From Antitrichia curtipendula (taxonomy: Eukaryota; Streptophyta; Bryopsida; Hypnales; Leucodontaceae), in assembly GCA_951230915.1 (NCBI GenBank), contig OX579641.1, positions 22,174,254-22,238,253 on the forward strand: DNA of 64,000 nt, given 5' to 3'. Under the pieces are notes generated by a model. The model was not told the DNA's origin. It ran no database searches and worked only from the letters and a program-made list of their open reading frames with translations. The translations under genes and the position numbers were made by a program. Of the stretch, positions 13,301-25,178 are shown in pieces. Each line of letters starts with the position of its first letter. The stretch's first letter is position 1.

Positions 13301-13795
13301 CACATTGGTGTGAATACAAAAAAAATCATATACTTTGTAGTTTTAATGATAGTATAAGGCCACACTAGAAGAAGCCAAATACTTTTAATAAAAGTGTTTG
13401 GAGGGATTGCATAGGAAGCCAAATACTTTCAATGAAAAAATTTGAGGAAAACACCACCACAATGATACAAATATCCAAATATCTATTAGAATTATTGTAA
13501 AATGTAATTGTTTATTTGTTTTCTCTTTGAATTTTTATTTCAATTTGTTGAATTTTGATTCAACTTGGAATTTTTTTGGAATGACAAGAATGCATGATTG
13601 CACACATTCATGCCTTCATAATCACTAAGATTTTAAATATGTACACATAACAAACTACCTTCACTTCACTAAACTTCAAGGCCTACATCTTGGAAATAGC
13701 AACATGATAGATGATATTGAAGAACATCAACCAAGCAATGTACCTTGGCAACATAAAATTTCAAGAAATTAAAAAGACGGTTGCAGATTCAACTA
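10351..13795. other. AT-rich intergenic DNA, no gene recognised
   Basis: No frame longer than about 75 codons has gene-like support. The segment 10720-11280 is less AT-rich, with several 'GAGGTTAGG' repeats, and could be part of an old retroelement, but no ends or coding region are visible. An isolated CACTAGAAGAAG at 13363 lacks a matching partner. Confidence 0.4.
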
Positions 13796-14746
13796 TTAAC
13801 CCTTGAAGGTTTTTGACTATGTTTTCACCAAAAACACTCCAAAACTGCCATTTCTAATACACGTACCAAATGTTTTGAGAAAAAACATTTTTGGACACAT
13901 ATAACCAAAGAATCTTGTAGTACGCTGGTTTGAGAAGATGTAGAAAAAAATTTAGAAAATTTTATTGTGTAGATTGCAAGATATCAGCGTTTGAAGTGAC
14001 AAAAATCTTTTTTTTGTCCCTGCAAAAAATCAAGTAGCTGTACTTCACAAGGTCATATCTTTATGATAAAATTTTCAAAATGGTTGTAATTCTTTGGATT
14101 CATTCTTCAAGGCAAGTTGGCTACATGCTTGAAAATTTTTAGATCATTTGGAATTGTACAACATATAGGAAAAAATTAGTAAGTAGAAAGAAGTAGAAAA
14201 TGATTCAAAATACTAAATTGTTAACCATTTATTTATGGAATTGAAAATTGCCAATTCCAATGGTTGTAATGTTGTAATAAACAATCTAAAACTAATATTT
14301 TTATTTTTATTTTAAATATTAAAAATTGAGTAAAATAAAGGACTTCAAAGTTTATTTTAGAACAGAGATTTCATAACTACTTGTAAACTACCAACAACTA
14401 AAACTCCTTATAACTTTCATCTCATTAATCAAAATGGAATGATTCAAAGTTTTCCATGTATATAGAATCCTAGAAACCAATTTCAAATTTTTAATTTTCA
14501 AAAAAGTGATTTTTAAAGAAATTTTTTTGCTGCCCGAACTACCCACCGAGCAATGAAAACTACATATCATTCAATAACTTTTTGACAATGTAGTCAAAAG
14601 TTATGAAAATTGTTGAGCCTTAAAGCTACTCCTTGGGATAATGTTGTGTTAATATTTCAAAGAATAAAAATAAAAATTCCATTTGTAGTGAGCTGTTCAA
14701 AATTGCTATGTTGCCAAAAAGCACACTTTGGTCCTTTAGGGGTTAA
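13796..14746 (+). mobile_element. 951-bp TTAA-flanked (piggyBac-like) non-autonomous element
   Basis: TTAA at 13796-13799 is followed by CCCTTGAAGG, and the right end is CCTTTAGGGG followed by TTAA at 14743-14746. An inverted copy occupies 34574-35519 and a same-orientation relative occupies 32652-33599, with colinear similarity through the interior. TTAA duplications with short CCC/GGG termini are the piggyBac signature. Short frames inside are not conserved between copies, so it is non-coding. Confidence 0.75.
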
Positions 14747-15115
14747 CCAGCTTCCTGTACATGCTAGTCGGTGGTACATGAACCTACAAGAGAGCCAGTC
14801 TACGACCACAAGTATCAATTTTTCCCACCCTGGAAATCAAACAAACAAAGGCATACTTTTCATGGAGTCAGCGAGAAAATTGTTGGAACCTGCCTAATGT
14901 CAAGGACCAATCTGCTCTACGTCCAGCTAGTTCAAACCTCATGCAGGTTGCTGCAAAACTTCATCAGATAGAGTGGCGGAGTACTGGTAGATCTGGAAAA
15001 TCACATAAGAGTGAAATAATAATTTCCATACTCTAAATCAATTTGATCACAGTAGATAGTTTCGTCCTCGCGTGTCAATGACAAAGAAACCCAAGTTTTT
15101 CTCCGGTGCCAAGGC

Positions 15116-16316
15116 TCACTTAACCATACCATAACTGCCAGTAATTTTCAGTACACCCCCTTCCTTTTGGTAGGCAAAGTTCAAACCCTTGGTCAACTCC
15201 AACGTTGCCCCAAACCGCAACGACTTGGACACGCTCTTTTCAAAGAGCATCTCCACCTCTTCATTCGTGGCAATAACCTTCAACTGCTTTGGTCCCGATA
15301 CAGCTTCCTTCATGAGCGTTTCTCCAAACATAGTCTTGAGCACGGTTTCATCAACGTCAAAAATCTCAACAGGAACTAACTTGGCTGAGCCAGACTTGGA
15401 ACTAGGCTTGTACGACATTTGATTCACGACCTGTGACCGGATCGACCTCCTGAGCTTGTTCACCTGCGTCTCCAGTTGCTTAGGGGTGAATGCTTTCGAG
15501 GGACCTCCATCTGCGCCTGCTGGACTGGAATCAGCAGACTTTTTGGCTGATTTCAGTTTCCTCTCAAGTGCTGCTATTTGCATGTCATTCTCAGTCACGA
15601 CTCTCTGAAGTTGCTCATCCTTCTCGTTCAGCATTCTCTTGAGCTCCTCAATGTTGTCACAGTAGTCCCAAGGGCGAATGCGCTTGACAGCCATGTTGTC
15701 TCCTGCGTTGCATCTACATCAACCAAGACAATTGATGCTAAGTGAATCAAGTAAAATGGAAGAATCTACCGAGCAACTATTAAGGAAAGTAGACGATACT
15801 ATTTGGGTCACTTTAATTATTTAACATGGTTAGAAGTGTGTTTTTTGGAAGATGTTAAGAGATGAGGAGAGATCACTTTTCGTATCACAGCCAAATCTCT
15901 TGAGATCGATTCTTTTTCAATACGTATGAATTTCTTAAGCAATTTCGAAGTGGGAAGTTGGAGACAACTATAAATGACAGTACGCAATCCCATTTCCATT
16001 CAAAGATAGACATTAAACCGAGAGTTATGGTTACAGCACTTGCTAAAAGAAGCCAACGAAATTTATGCATAGGTGAGTTATTGTTGGTAACAGGGGTGAG
16101 AGGGGATCCCTGGATCAGATCCCTAACAATTTTAGTATCCTCTACCCGAAGGGAAATAAAACAGAAGTTTTGTTACTCACCTTTGCGTTGGAGATGGCAG
16201 TTCCTGCGCACTCCTCTTCAAAGCATTCTTAAACCTTGGCGAGGGAAAGACTGGCGGTTCCACTTCTCTCGAGACGTTCACTCCACCTTCGTTTAAGCTG
16301 GCCATTGGAGTGCAGT
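15116..16316 (-). CDS. 240-residue coiled-coil protein of unknown function
   Basis: I do not recognise the family. Two coding exons fit: 16316-16181 (start ATG at 16305) and 15713-15116, with donor AAAG/GTGAGT and acceptor GATGTAG. The phase-2 junction keeps the frame, giving 723 nt and 240 residues. Residues 1-45 are basic and Ser/Pro-rich. A heptad-like charged helix follows at about 60-95 (IEELKRMLNEKDEQLQR..., IAALERKLKSAKK). A linker comes next and then a compact C-terminal domain from about 150 to 240 beginning VPVEIFDVDETVL. An acceptor at 16317-16318 shows an upstream untranslated exon, whose donor is GTAAGT at 16979. The coiled coil plus end domain suggests an oligomeric structural or adaptor protein; that is inference. 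Confidence 0.75.
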
Positions 16317-16544
16317 CTAAAAGACAAACCCAAATCAGCGTCATAAGCAGTCACCAAGAGATTGAAACACCATCAACAGCACACGTAATCTAAGCCCGAA
16401 CAAGAAAACCTCTTCACAAGGATCACTGGCACGAACAGAATAGACACTCAAACATGGAAGTTCCGTAATAATCCTATATTAGATACCCTACCCATATTCT
16501 ACAGATACAATGTCCTACATGCTCATTCATACAAAAGAAAGTAT

Positions 16545-16684
16545 GGGAAATTTCGTTAAAATGGCGGTATTCCATAAGCCATTTTTCCATTCATTTTTTT
16601 GACAGGTATTTCAGACCGCACGGTCTAAACGTCTAAACGTGCAAGTGCCAAGTTTCTGGAATACCGCCATTTTAACGAAATATC
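16545..16684. mobile_element. About 140-bp miniature element in a 5' UTR intron
   Basis: The left end, GGGAAATTTCGTTAAAATGG, has its reverse complement at about 16660-16681, and the inverted repeats extend through CGGTATTCC. An internal TTCAGACC...GGTCT block is shared with the element at 18404-18696. It sits inside the inferred intron 16317-16979 of the coiled-coil gene. No clear target duplication was seen. Confidence 0.7.
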
Positions 16685-16979
16685 GATTAGTACAAAACAC
16701 CGCTCTAATTCCTAACAAATCTACACATGCCGGCCCATTCAGACGACGCTGGCTCCGAATCCTGAACAAACAGGAAAATCTCACGCAAAAGGAAAAGGGT
16801 ATATTTGCAAGGATAATGAGCAATTGAGCTCCAGCTCTCCAATTCATAAACACACAGCACCAGATCTTCACTATCTGGCGATTAGACAACGATAGTCTTG
16901 AATCTGCACTACTTGGGAAGAAATTTACAGCCATCGAATGAAATACAAAAGAGTTCAAAATGCAGAAGGGTGCACTTAC

Positions 16980-17153
16980 AAAGTAAAATGTGCAATCGAT
17001 CACGTCTGCAAGCTCTCTGAGAACTGAAATTCTTGCGGATAACGGTAGAATGTAAGTCAGAATGTTGGATCGGGCGATCTCAAAGGATTTCTTGATCCAT
17101 ACAATGGAAGAAGACGGCGGGTTGCGGGTTTCCCGCCAGTGGAATCTTATCAT
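16980..17153 (-). other. Probable 5' untranslated exon of the coiled-coil gene
   Basis: A strong donor (TTT/GTAAGT) at 16980/16979 would splice to the acceptor before 16316. Reading the long open frame of this exon through that junction meets a stop after a few codons, so I treat it as untranslated. The transcription start is not determined. Confidence 0.45.
17129..17137. promoter_or_regulatory. E2F-type site TTTCCCGCC
   Basis: TTTCCCGCC matches the canonical E2F consensus TTTSSCGC. It lies near the likely transcription start of the minus-strand coiled-coil gene. In plants such sites commonly mark S-phase genes, so cell-cycle control is a reasonable inference. Confidence 0.4.
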
Positions 17154-18403
17154 TGAATGAAAAAACGGCGCGGATTATTTCAACTACGGTTTGGAGATAT
17201 TCATTCGTATAAGTAGATTCTCAAAAGTCTGGAATGTTCATCAACTCCGTTTTGTTGAAGCTTGTTTAGGGTTGGCTACAGTAGTTGCTGGTTGATTTTT
17301 TCCATCGTGGAGTACCAGGGCAGGCAATAAACCCACTTCAAACTTTGAATGCTTGTTATAAATGGGAAAATGGGAATCCTATGCACAAATTGAACATGTT
17401 AGAGTACACAAGACACATTTCCCACTTTGACTTAGATTTGATAAAAAAAATTACACAACAACTTGATTATTTTTTTCAATCCATTTTCTTAACAAAGAAT
17501 TGACTCACTTTTTGATTTACAAATGATGCACTAAACACTTAGTAAAAAGAATGGAAATCCTCTTTTAAAATCATGAATTTAGGAGTTTTACTAATTGAAA
17601 TATTAGTTTATTAAGATTTACCTTTAGAATTGCAAAAAATTTAACTAAGTTTTCCAATTTTTCAAAAAATCACCTAAAAAATTCAGTTAAAAAAAAATAT
17701 TGAGCTATTTTATGCAATTTTGGATACTTGATAATATTTTTGCACCATGAGTACTTTGGATACATCACTCTTGCATTTTTAATGAAAACTATATTGAAGT
17801 CAACTTTCATGTTAGAGTTGAATTTCAAATAAATTAAAATTTCCATAGAAATTTGTCATCATCATCCTGTGAGGGTTAGCGTTGTCATTGCAAAGGGCAG
17901 CATGTTGATAATTTTTTTTCCAATTGGATACATAAATCAATTTATATCCAATTGAAATTTTTTTGATGTATTGGTTGACATCTAGTGTACAATAATTGTG
18001 TTGCAAATTCATTCAAAATTACCTATGCCTGATATGAAAGGCAATTCATTGATTTTAGTAAAGACCGATAAGTCCTACAAGTTTGTATTCTTTTTGCAAC
18101 ACCAATTATTGAAAGTATCCTTCTCCTTCTAGTAACTAATGCAAGCAGGTGCAGTTTTTTAGATAAGTTAATTGGATCTCTCCACATTCAATTAAAAATA
18201 TCTCAAAATCCATTCATCTTATTGTTCTAATTATTTTTGCTATTCTATTTAGAATTGTTGAAGTTCAAAATCTTATGGTTACAATATATTTTGAGTTGTT
18301 TGAATCTCTTAAAGCATATCTTTTAAAATGTGAAAAATGAACTCCTAAAACACCTAAACAAGGCTTGGACATTTAGAGGTTAACATTGATAACTACTAGC
18401 AAT
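17154..18403. other. Intergenic DNA, no gene recognised
   Basis: The sequence is AT-rich; open frames of up to 72 codons lack coding character. Confidence 0.4.
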
Positions 18404-18696
18404 ATGGGCAATTTCATTAAAATGGTGATATTCCATGTGCCATTTTCAAAGTGCCCACTTTGAACCATAAAAGTGACATCTAGGATAGGTATAGATTTCA
18501 AAATCTATGACTATTATAGATTTTTGACCGCACAATTTGAAAAATCTAGGACTTTTATAGATTCAGATATCTAAGACTAGTGTAGATGTCAAAAATCTAA
18601 GGTCGATGTAGATTTCAGACCATTTTAGAGTGCATGGTCTGAATTGTTAAAATTGCCAAACTAACAGAATACCACCATTTTAACAAAATTGCCCAT
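18404..18696. mobile_element. About 290-bp miniature element, same family as 16545-16684
   Basis: The left end GGGCAATTTCATTAAAATGG matches the reverse complement of the right end (AACAAAATTGCCC), and the terminal repeats include GGTATTC. Shared internal TTCAGACC/GGTCTGAA blocks link it to the shorter element at 16545. A run of 'TATAGATTT'-like repeats fills the middle. It does not code. Confidence 0.7.
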
Positions 18697-19147
18697 CAAT
18701 ACATCTTACGGCCACGGGAATGACTTCCTACCTCATGTGATCATATTTGGAAAACTATGTGTTGTCTAGAGTTCAATGCTAATTTGTTGCTAGACCATGT
18801 GAACAAGGAATTGAGAAAGGCAGGAGACCAAAATTATACAAAATAATCTAAAAATATAATTTTGAACGTACGGGTATCAATGTTTTGGTCTAATGATGTT
18901 ACAAATGAGATCGTTATGATTACAAGCAATCATAATGTACAGAGATGGAATTTTTTGGGAGGCTTTTCTAGTTTCTCAACAATAGCTACATGCTGAAGCA
19001 GCTTGACAGGAAGTTACTCTACATAAATATTCTGAAAAACTACTCATACGCTAAGCTGGAAGTGCAACACGTGGTCGGCCGTGGCATGACACAATTCTAT
19101 GAAGAAGCTAGGCCAGCGCACCGAAATCACACCAACAGAGGGAGGAA

Positions 19148-22100
19148 TCATGAGAGGGAAGCAGGAGGATGTCCATCTTCAACGGTGTGCTCATACAGTT
19201 TGATGTACTGGTCGATCGGAGCAGCGTCCCAGCTCAAATCTATGCCCATGACCTTGCTCATAAGATCTGCCCACCATTGCGGCTGCTCATTGTAGTAAGC
19301 AAGTGCTCGGTCCAAAGCACTTGCCAATGCCTGCAACGAGATCCCCATTTCAAAAAAATTAGCACCTACGGAGGGTGTATCACTTCTTTCACTTAGATGT
19401 TTTGTAGAAAAATCACTTTCCGAGCTTTTCACAAACTTTTCAATATTGATCACTGATTCTTGAAGTATGTATCACTTACTTCCTCGGTCGGCTCATTGAA
19501 TGTAAAACCGTTTCGCTTCTCCTCAGTGACAATGTCTCCATCCACGTCGAAGACACTGACATCAAAGTCCACATGACATTGACATCAATAAGCTTCATTT
19601 TTGTGATTAGAAAGGATAATCAACAGATTATGAGAAATTGAAACAGGAAACTATGGTCATGTGTGCGAACGCATACTGGATTGAGTCGGTGAGTTGTCAC
19701 TACATACCTGTCAGCCAATCCGCCAGTCTTGCGAACGACAGGTATGGTCCCGTACCTCATGGCATACATCTGCATTTGAGGAGTTCTGTGCTTAAAGATC
19801 AACGGAGCTCAGGACAAAGAGGATTCTATTGTCTAGGTCGTGCTCTTAGTTTTAAAGCAGATATTACAGGGCAATTGCTTCCCATAGGAAGTCGAAGTCA
19901 CTACAGCACTCACATATTTCTGCTTAGACTAAACAGCGTTTTACCAGCCAGGCGTTCGAGGGATTCAAACTGACCTGGGTCAGACCGCAAGGCTCGAAGA
20001 TAGACGGTATCACAAACAGATCCGCTCCCGCGAAAATGTTGTGTGTGAGGGTCTCTTCACATCTCAGGACAAGCCGCACATGAGGATGGTTCTCAAACTG
20101 GACTGCAAGCGCGTCAAACTCCTCCTGCAAATGAAAATCTACTTCAGTCTCGATCAAGTGGCTACTGGAATAAATTGCTTTCAAGGGCGATAGTTTTGAT
20201 GGAAATTTGCAAGATTCAATGGCAGAGGTTTCGAGTGCCTTCATCCTCATGGAAGAAGTTCAAGAATTCTTAATCTATGTGAAGATTATTTCGATGACTA
20301 TCATGCTCCAAGAGGATGAATCACGGGCACTAAAAATACGTGACCAGCACAACCATACCTTGATCTTAGGAACCTGGCTGGTGCCTTGCAGAATGAATTG
20401 GCCACCACGGTTGAGGGTATGGAAGATGGCCGCACGGAGGAGGTAGACACCCTTCTGCGGTACTAATCTCGATACACAGCACACCTGTGGAAAGTGTGTA
20501 ATTGCATGTTATTATCTGATTGCCTTTCGTCAGTGGGCATATCCACATCGCCCGCATCATGAAATCTATGGAACGTCATCAGTGCTATGGTCACTGCATT
20601 TTTTCTGGTCACGTAATAGGAGACGAAGGACATTCAAGCGTATTCAAAGCTTACGAGAGGTTTTTCCGCATCACTGCCTTCCATTGAAAGGCCAAGGCAA
20701 CGCTTGAGATTTTTCTTGATCACTTTTTTATTCTCCATATTGTCTGAGTTGTAGTGGTACTCCAGATGGCAATCGGTAGCAGGGTCCCACAGCGTGTCAT
20801 CGATTCCATTCACGATTCCATGAAATTTCTTGGTCAAATTTCTTAATGTCGTATGCAACCCTTCGCCTCCCTGGACATCCCATGAGAAGGTTTCGTATGA
20901 ATTCTGGTGGGCAAGATGAAGTCTAAGGATTGCACGTGGAAGAAAGTCAGTTTTATGATTATCCAAGTCTATCTGGAGAGGGTGTTTCTCACCTCTGGAG
21001 TGAGAACCTCTTTTGCATACGTTGGCGATACTGTAGTGATGAAGTCCGAATGTATGAGCCCACCCTGAGCAGACACAACAATTTCACCCATGAGTCAGAT
21101 AATCATTGCCAACTGTGAACTATCCTGCAATCCTGTCCTGGCGTTCCTCCCCAATGACCCTACCCATGTCAAATTCCAATTTCGCTACAAGACAGGGCTC
21201 TCTCACCTTCAGGACGTTGATTTTGTCAGCTTTAATATTGTCCTGGAAATCATCCTTGTGCAAAGGCGCTTTGAACTGAATGCCGCAGGACTCGAGAGCT
21301 TCCATCGAGTCCTTCCCCTGTGGCTCAAAATTGTGACATGTGAAAGCAAGCTTCGCGCTCAGACCCAAGGCAGCGTAATGGGTCTTGTACAGGGGTGCCT
21401 GCGTGGCAAGGAGACAGGGATCAGACCTTTCGCCTTTGTGTAATGATATAATATTGAATAGTCCTTGGAGTGGAGATTATAAATCTGTGGTTGGTGAGGA
21501 GAAATTAGACAATTTCTTACCACAATAGCGACAGGCCAGTCATGGCAGTGAATAATGTTTGGTCGCTTGCCGAACTGCAATAGAAACTCGAGAGAAGCTC
21601 GCGCAAAGTATGTGAAGCGCTTGAAGTCGTCTGGCTGGCAGTAGACGGAATCGCGATTGAAGAACTCCGCAGGATGTTGCGGGTCAATGAAGTACAGCCA
21701 AAGACCTGCACCAAAATGGGGCTGTTAAAACCAACTGTTCTCATGGCCGAGAGAACAGCACAGAAAAAATGTGAAAAAATTGCGGGGGAGGGATTACCCT
21801 CCACGACGCCAGTCCACACCACGTTCTTGTGCATGGCCCCCTCAAAATACGAATAAAAATGCTTGTTCAGTCTCTGCACAGTTTTCAATCGAGAGCTCCG
21901 TTCAAACATCGAACATAGAAAGTTTCTCTCACTTTGGAACCAAGGGAATCGGCGCTGATAACACAGGGAACTTTGGACGATTCACTGGGCAGTGAATGGC
22001 ACAAAAAACGGGGTGAAAGGGGGGTGAAAGTTTACTATCTTTAGACTTGTCTAAAGATAGTAAACTTTCACCCCCCTTTCACCCCGTTTTTTGTGCCATT

Positions 22101-23371
22101 CACTGCCCAGTGAATCGTCCAAAGTTCCCTGTTAACCGCGACAGAACGTTTGAAGTTTGTGAACTCGAAAGAGATTGGAAATGGGATGGAAGACAAACCT
22201 TGAAATTCTTGACACAGCTCATATCCAGCGTCGAGTATTTTGGGATAATGATCTCCACCCGGTGGCCTCTCTTTTGGAGAGCCCGGCCAAGTCCGGTCAC
22301 TACGTCTCCCAAACCTCCCACCTGATGAGAGAGTGATCGTGGATTTAGCCTTCTCATGAGATGGTTTCTCTTGAGCAGTGTGCATAAAATTGTATGTGCA
22401 ACTTGTGACTTCAAATCGTTCAAAGGTTCAAGTACCAAAATACTTTTCGTAAAGTTTTCGCATCGTCGCAGACGTACTGCAAGAGACTAACTACATAGGC
22501 TGACACTGAAGCCTTTTTGCATATTTAATCATTACTGTAGTTTAAGTGTCCCTACCTTCGCCACAGGGGCCATTTCGGTGGCAAGATGCACGACATGGTA
22601 CCGAGGCCTGCGATTTCACACAAGAGTTTTTAGCAGATCCCAATAGCTTGGACATAAGAAATTGCAATCATGCAAATTCTGTATTTCTAAGATCTGTGAT
22701 TTCTGTGCTTTCATCTCGGCTTACAAGTTACTCGAGCATTGTATGCCTCAATCCGAAGTGGCAATAACCGCCAGCCTGCATGGCATAATCGGATCCGGGC
22801 CACATACCGTAAGCGACATATATCAAAGAGACAAAAATAGTGCCGGCGACGCTGTAGGAAAAGGAGGAGATCACTGATCAAGTGAGTGAATATCACGTTC
22901 TTGAAAATTAATGGCGCTACCTTTTCACGGCTGGCGGGCGCTCAAGGGAGCCAAGAAAGCCAGCAACAAGATTCTCCACCTGCTTCTCGGGTATGGCACC
23001 GGCATAAGTGGCAGGCGTAATGTGTCCCCGAGGAGCTTGCGTTTCAAGGCGACAGCCAGATGCGTATCGCGATGAGAGCAGGACGTTGTTGCTCATGATT
23101 AGCTGCAATCAGAAAACACTTCGCATGAATTTGCTGCCTCCCTTCCGAAGTGCAAAATATTCTCAGCGACTTTTGTCCATCTTTCAAGTTTTATTCGAAG
23201 GCAGATCAAAGAGGCCGCCGAAATGCTTTCTCTCGACGAAACTCCGTAATCTGGTGACTGTAGTTCACTTGTGACTTGAGCATTAGGGTGTGCAAATTAC
23301 CTGGTCGCCTGGGAGAGTCTCCTGTGTACGCTGCGGCAAAGTCATTTCGAGACGTGTTGCGGAAGGGACTT
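19148..23371 (-). CDS. Starch synthase, GT5 family, SSIV-like
   Basis: It transfers glucose from ADP-glucose to the non-reducing end of alpha-glucan, normally in the plastid. Fifteen exons fit with GT-AG borders and consistent phases: 23371-23301, 23102-22921, 22851-22732, 22607-22556, 22321-22199, 21873-21798, 21705-21521, 21398-21207, 21064-20993, 20870-20655, 20484-20359, 20124-19975, 19769-19708, 19555-19480, 19330-19148. From the ATG at 23345 this gives 619 residues. EMAPVAKVGGLGDVVTGLG carries the KxGGL ADP-glucose motif (K133). Later come DPQHP, HCHDW (about 252), TTVSPTYA, NGID, SRLVPQKG, PSIFEPCGLTQ and KTGGLAD. The DPQHP segment and overall wording resemble SSIV more than SSIII. It is shorter than the roughly 1,000-residue SSIV: no long N-terminal coiled coil was found. 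Residues 77-94 are unusually hydrophobic. The start is uncertain; ATG at 23093 is an alternative. Confidence 0.9.
21964..22131. repeat. 168-bp near-perfect palindrome in a starch synthase intron
   Basis: Two 83-bp arms meet at a 2-bp loop (22047-22048); I saw no mismatch when reading them against each other. It lies wholly inside the intron between exons 22321-22199 and 21873-21798. Each arm contains a smaller palindrome, CACTGGGCAGTG. It could be a fold-back transposon or a hairpin RNA source. An assembly fold-back is also possible. Confidence 0.85.
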
Positions 23372-25170
23372 CTGTTAGATAACCATGCACATACGAACAC
23401 AACATGAGATTCAATGTGTTTACCCTCCCTCGTCAAACCTAAAGTGCATCTGAGTTCCCACTAAGACAGGGCTATTCCAAGAACTATCGCGTTTAAGGCC
23501 AAAGAAAGAACAAACAATATCAAACAGAAATAACAGAATCGCAAGCTCTTCCTCTACGGGTACTTAAAGAGTTGGAACAGAGTGCATCGCCATTGGAGCC
23601 AGGACAGAAACAAATTTACGGTCGACATTGAGGAACAAATGCGGCCGAACCGGAAAACACACACCAAGAAACAAAGAATGTGTTCAGCACCATTTTAATT
23701 AGGTACCTACAACTGATCACTGCAAAGCCCTAGAAGCTGGTAAGTCGACCGCAAAGGCGAACGCCATCGAGTGCCTCTACCGCCTAAACATGACAAACCA
23801 CCTGAGGCAATATATTTTCTGCAACTCAAACTCCTAAGATCGACCGAAACTATTTAAGTCCTTTCCACTGTTGTAAGAAGACGAGAAAAGCTGATCGTCA
23901 ACAGCCTCTGCGACGCAAATCAAATGACTGACAAAACACGGCTCAACTCAAACTGTGGCATGTCAGCATGTATTATCAAGACCGTGGAAACCGCGGGCTC
24001 ATTCATGCAACCATGCCAGCTTATGCACATGCATGCACAGGTGACGGTGACAGATATTATTCGGGATCGGCTTGCATGTTAGCGCGGTGTCAACCCTCAC
24101 ATGCAACAACCTCGAATACAGGATAAGATGTCAATTTCACAGGACCTCTTAATCATACAGGATCGCTTTGGAATTAGATAATTCCTTCATTGTTCCTTTC
24201 CATTATGATAGGTATGGTACACAATATAAAGAACTTCACAAGCGACCGTCCAAGAGTCATCTGTTACTTACGCACTGGCGACGACTCTTCAACACCAGTG
24301 TTGCGGAATCGCGTAATGTGCTCCATTGCAAGCCCCTTCAACCACTCTCCTCTCGCACTTGCACTTCCGAATCAAAGCCTTTCAACGACTGAATTCGACG
24401 GGGTTTTAAGTCACCAAATGGAAACTCTCTCTACAAATATATCTCGATGGCACCAAGCCAGCATGCACCCGAGCAAAAGGTGACACCACTTCAAGGCTCA
24501 AACCAGCCAAATTGTGAGTCTTGACAAGAGAAATGCAAGAGTGTTTGCTGATTGAACGACGCAGTGTTTTTGGAAATTTTCTTTTTCGACAAAAATTCTT
24601 ATGAACTGAATTCAAAGATTGACTTAAAAAACTGAACTCTCTCGCAGTCTTTCTGAATATTTTTTTCGGATTGAATAGATCAATTCTGGTGGACTGAACA
24701 ATAAACGGAAACTCGCTGAGTGACGGGTTTTTTTTTTCAGATCAACGGATGGAACGAATTCTTAGCTGGAACTGTGAAAGAACGAGAGCTTTTCTACGAC
24801 ACTTGAGACGTGAGAATTTGAAATTTTGAAAACGAGAGATTCTTCTACACGTACACGACGAGCGGAGCTGCCACTGCGATCACTTCAAACTCGACGGACT
24901 AACAATATAAACTCAAGGCAGTGAACAAAATAGGAATTAGTTGAAGCCAAAATGCTGAACGCGCTCAGGAAGCAGGAACGGGGTGGCTATGGTGAGAATT
25001 CGAACAGAGCTAGAGAATTTGAACAGAGCTTACAGAACACTGGAACAATGGCAGCTGGAGTAAAGAAACTCAGTGCGAGCTCGAGCTCCTCAGCTGCAGC
25101 TCCTGCAGACACACACTCTCTTCAAACTACTCACTCGCTGCACTGCATGTTCTAACATAGCCGGAGTCTG
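23372..25170 (-). other. Probable 5' leader and upstream introns of the starch synthase gene
   Basis: No conserved coding exon was found here. The composition is more balanced than the surrounding intergenic DNA, and the segment lies between a minus-strand TATA box at 25171-25178 and the first coding exon. Exon 1 starts in phase 1 after an acceptor at 23372-23373, so at least one more upstream exon exists. Its exact position is not resolved. Confidence 0.4.
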
Positions 25171-25178
25171 CTTTTATA
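25171..25178 (-). promoter_or_regulatory. TATA box (TATAAAAG) of a minus-strand promoter
   Basis: On the minus strand the sequence reads CTCTATAAAAGCAGACTC, with a pyrimidine- and GA-rich initiator zone about 25-45 bp downstream. It is the best candidate promoter for the starch synthase transcript about 1.8 kb further on. Confidence 0.45.

Noticed and set aside
13363..13374. CACTAGAAGAAG as a second CACTA element
   Set aside because: No inverted partner with a 3-bp duplication was found nearby.
16611..17153. 180-codon open frame on the minus strand
   Set aside because: It runs through a strong donor at 16980/16979 and through a miniature transposon, and it lacks domain resemblance. Splicing at the donor leads to a stop. 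I treat its first part as untranslated exon.
20930..21443. Plus-strand frames over the starch synthase region
   Set aside because: They are antisense shadows of well supported minus-strand exons.
24952..25155. 67-codon plus-strand frame rich in Ser and Ala
   Set aside because: It lies opposite the inferred leader of the starch synthase gene next to its TATA box, and its composition reflects GAGCTC/CAGCTG repeats.
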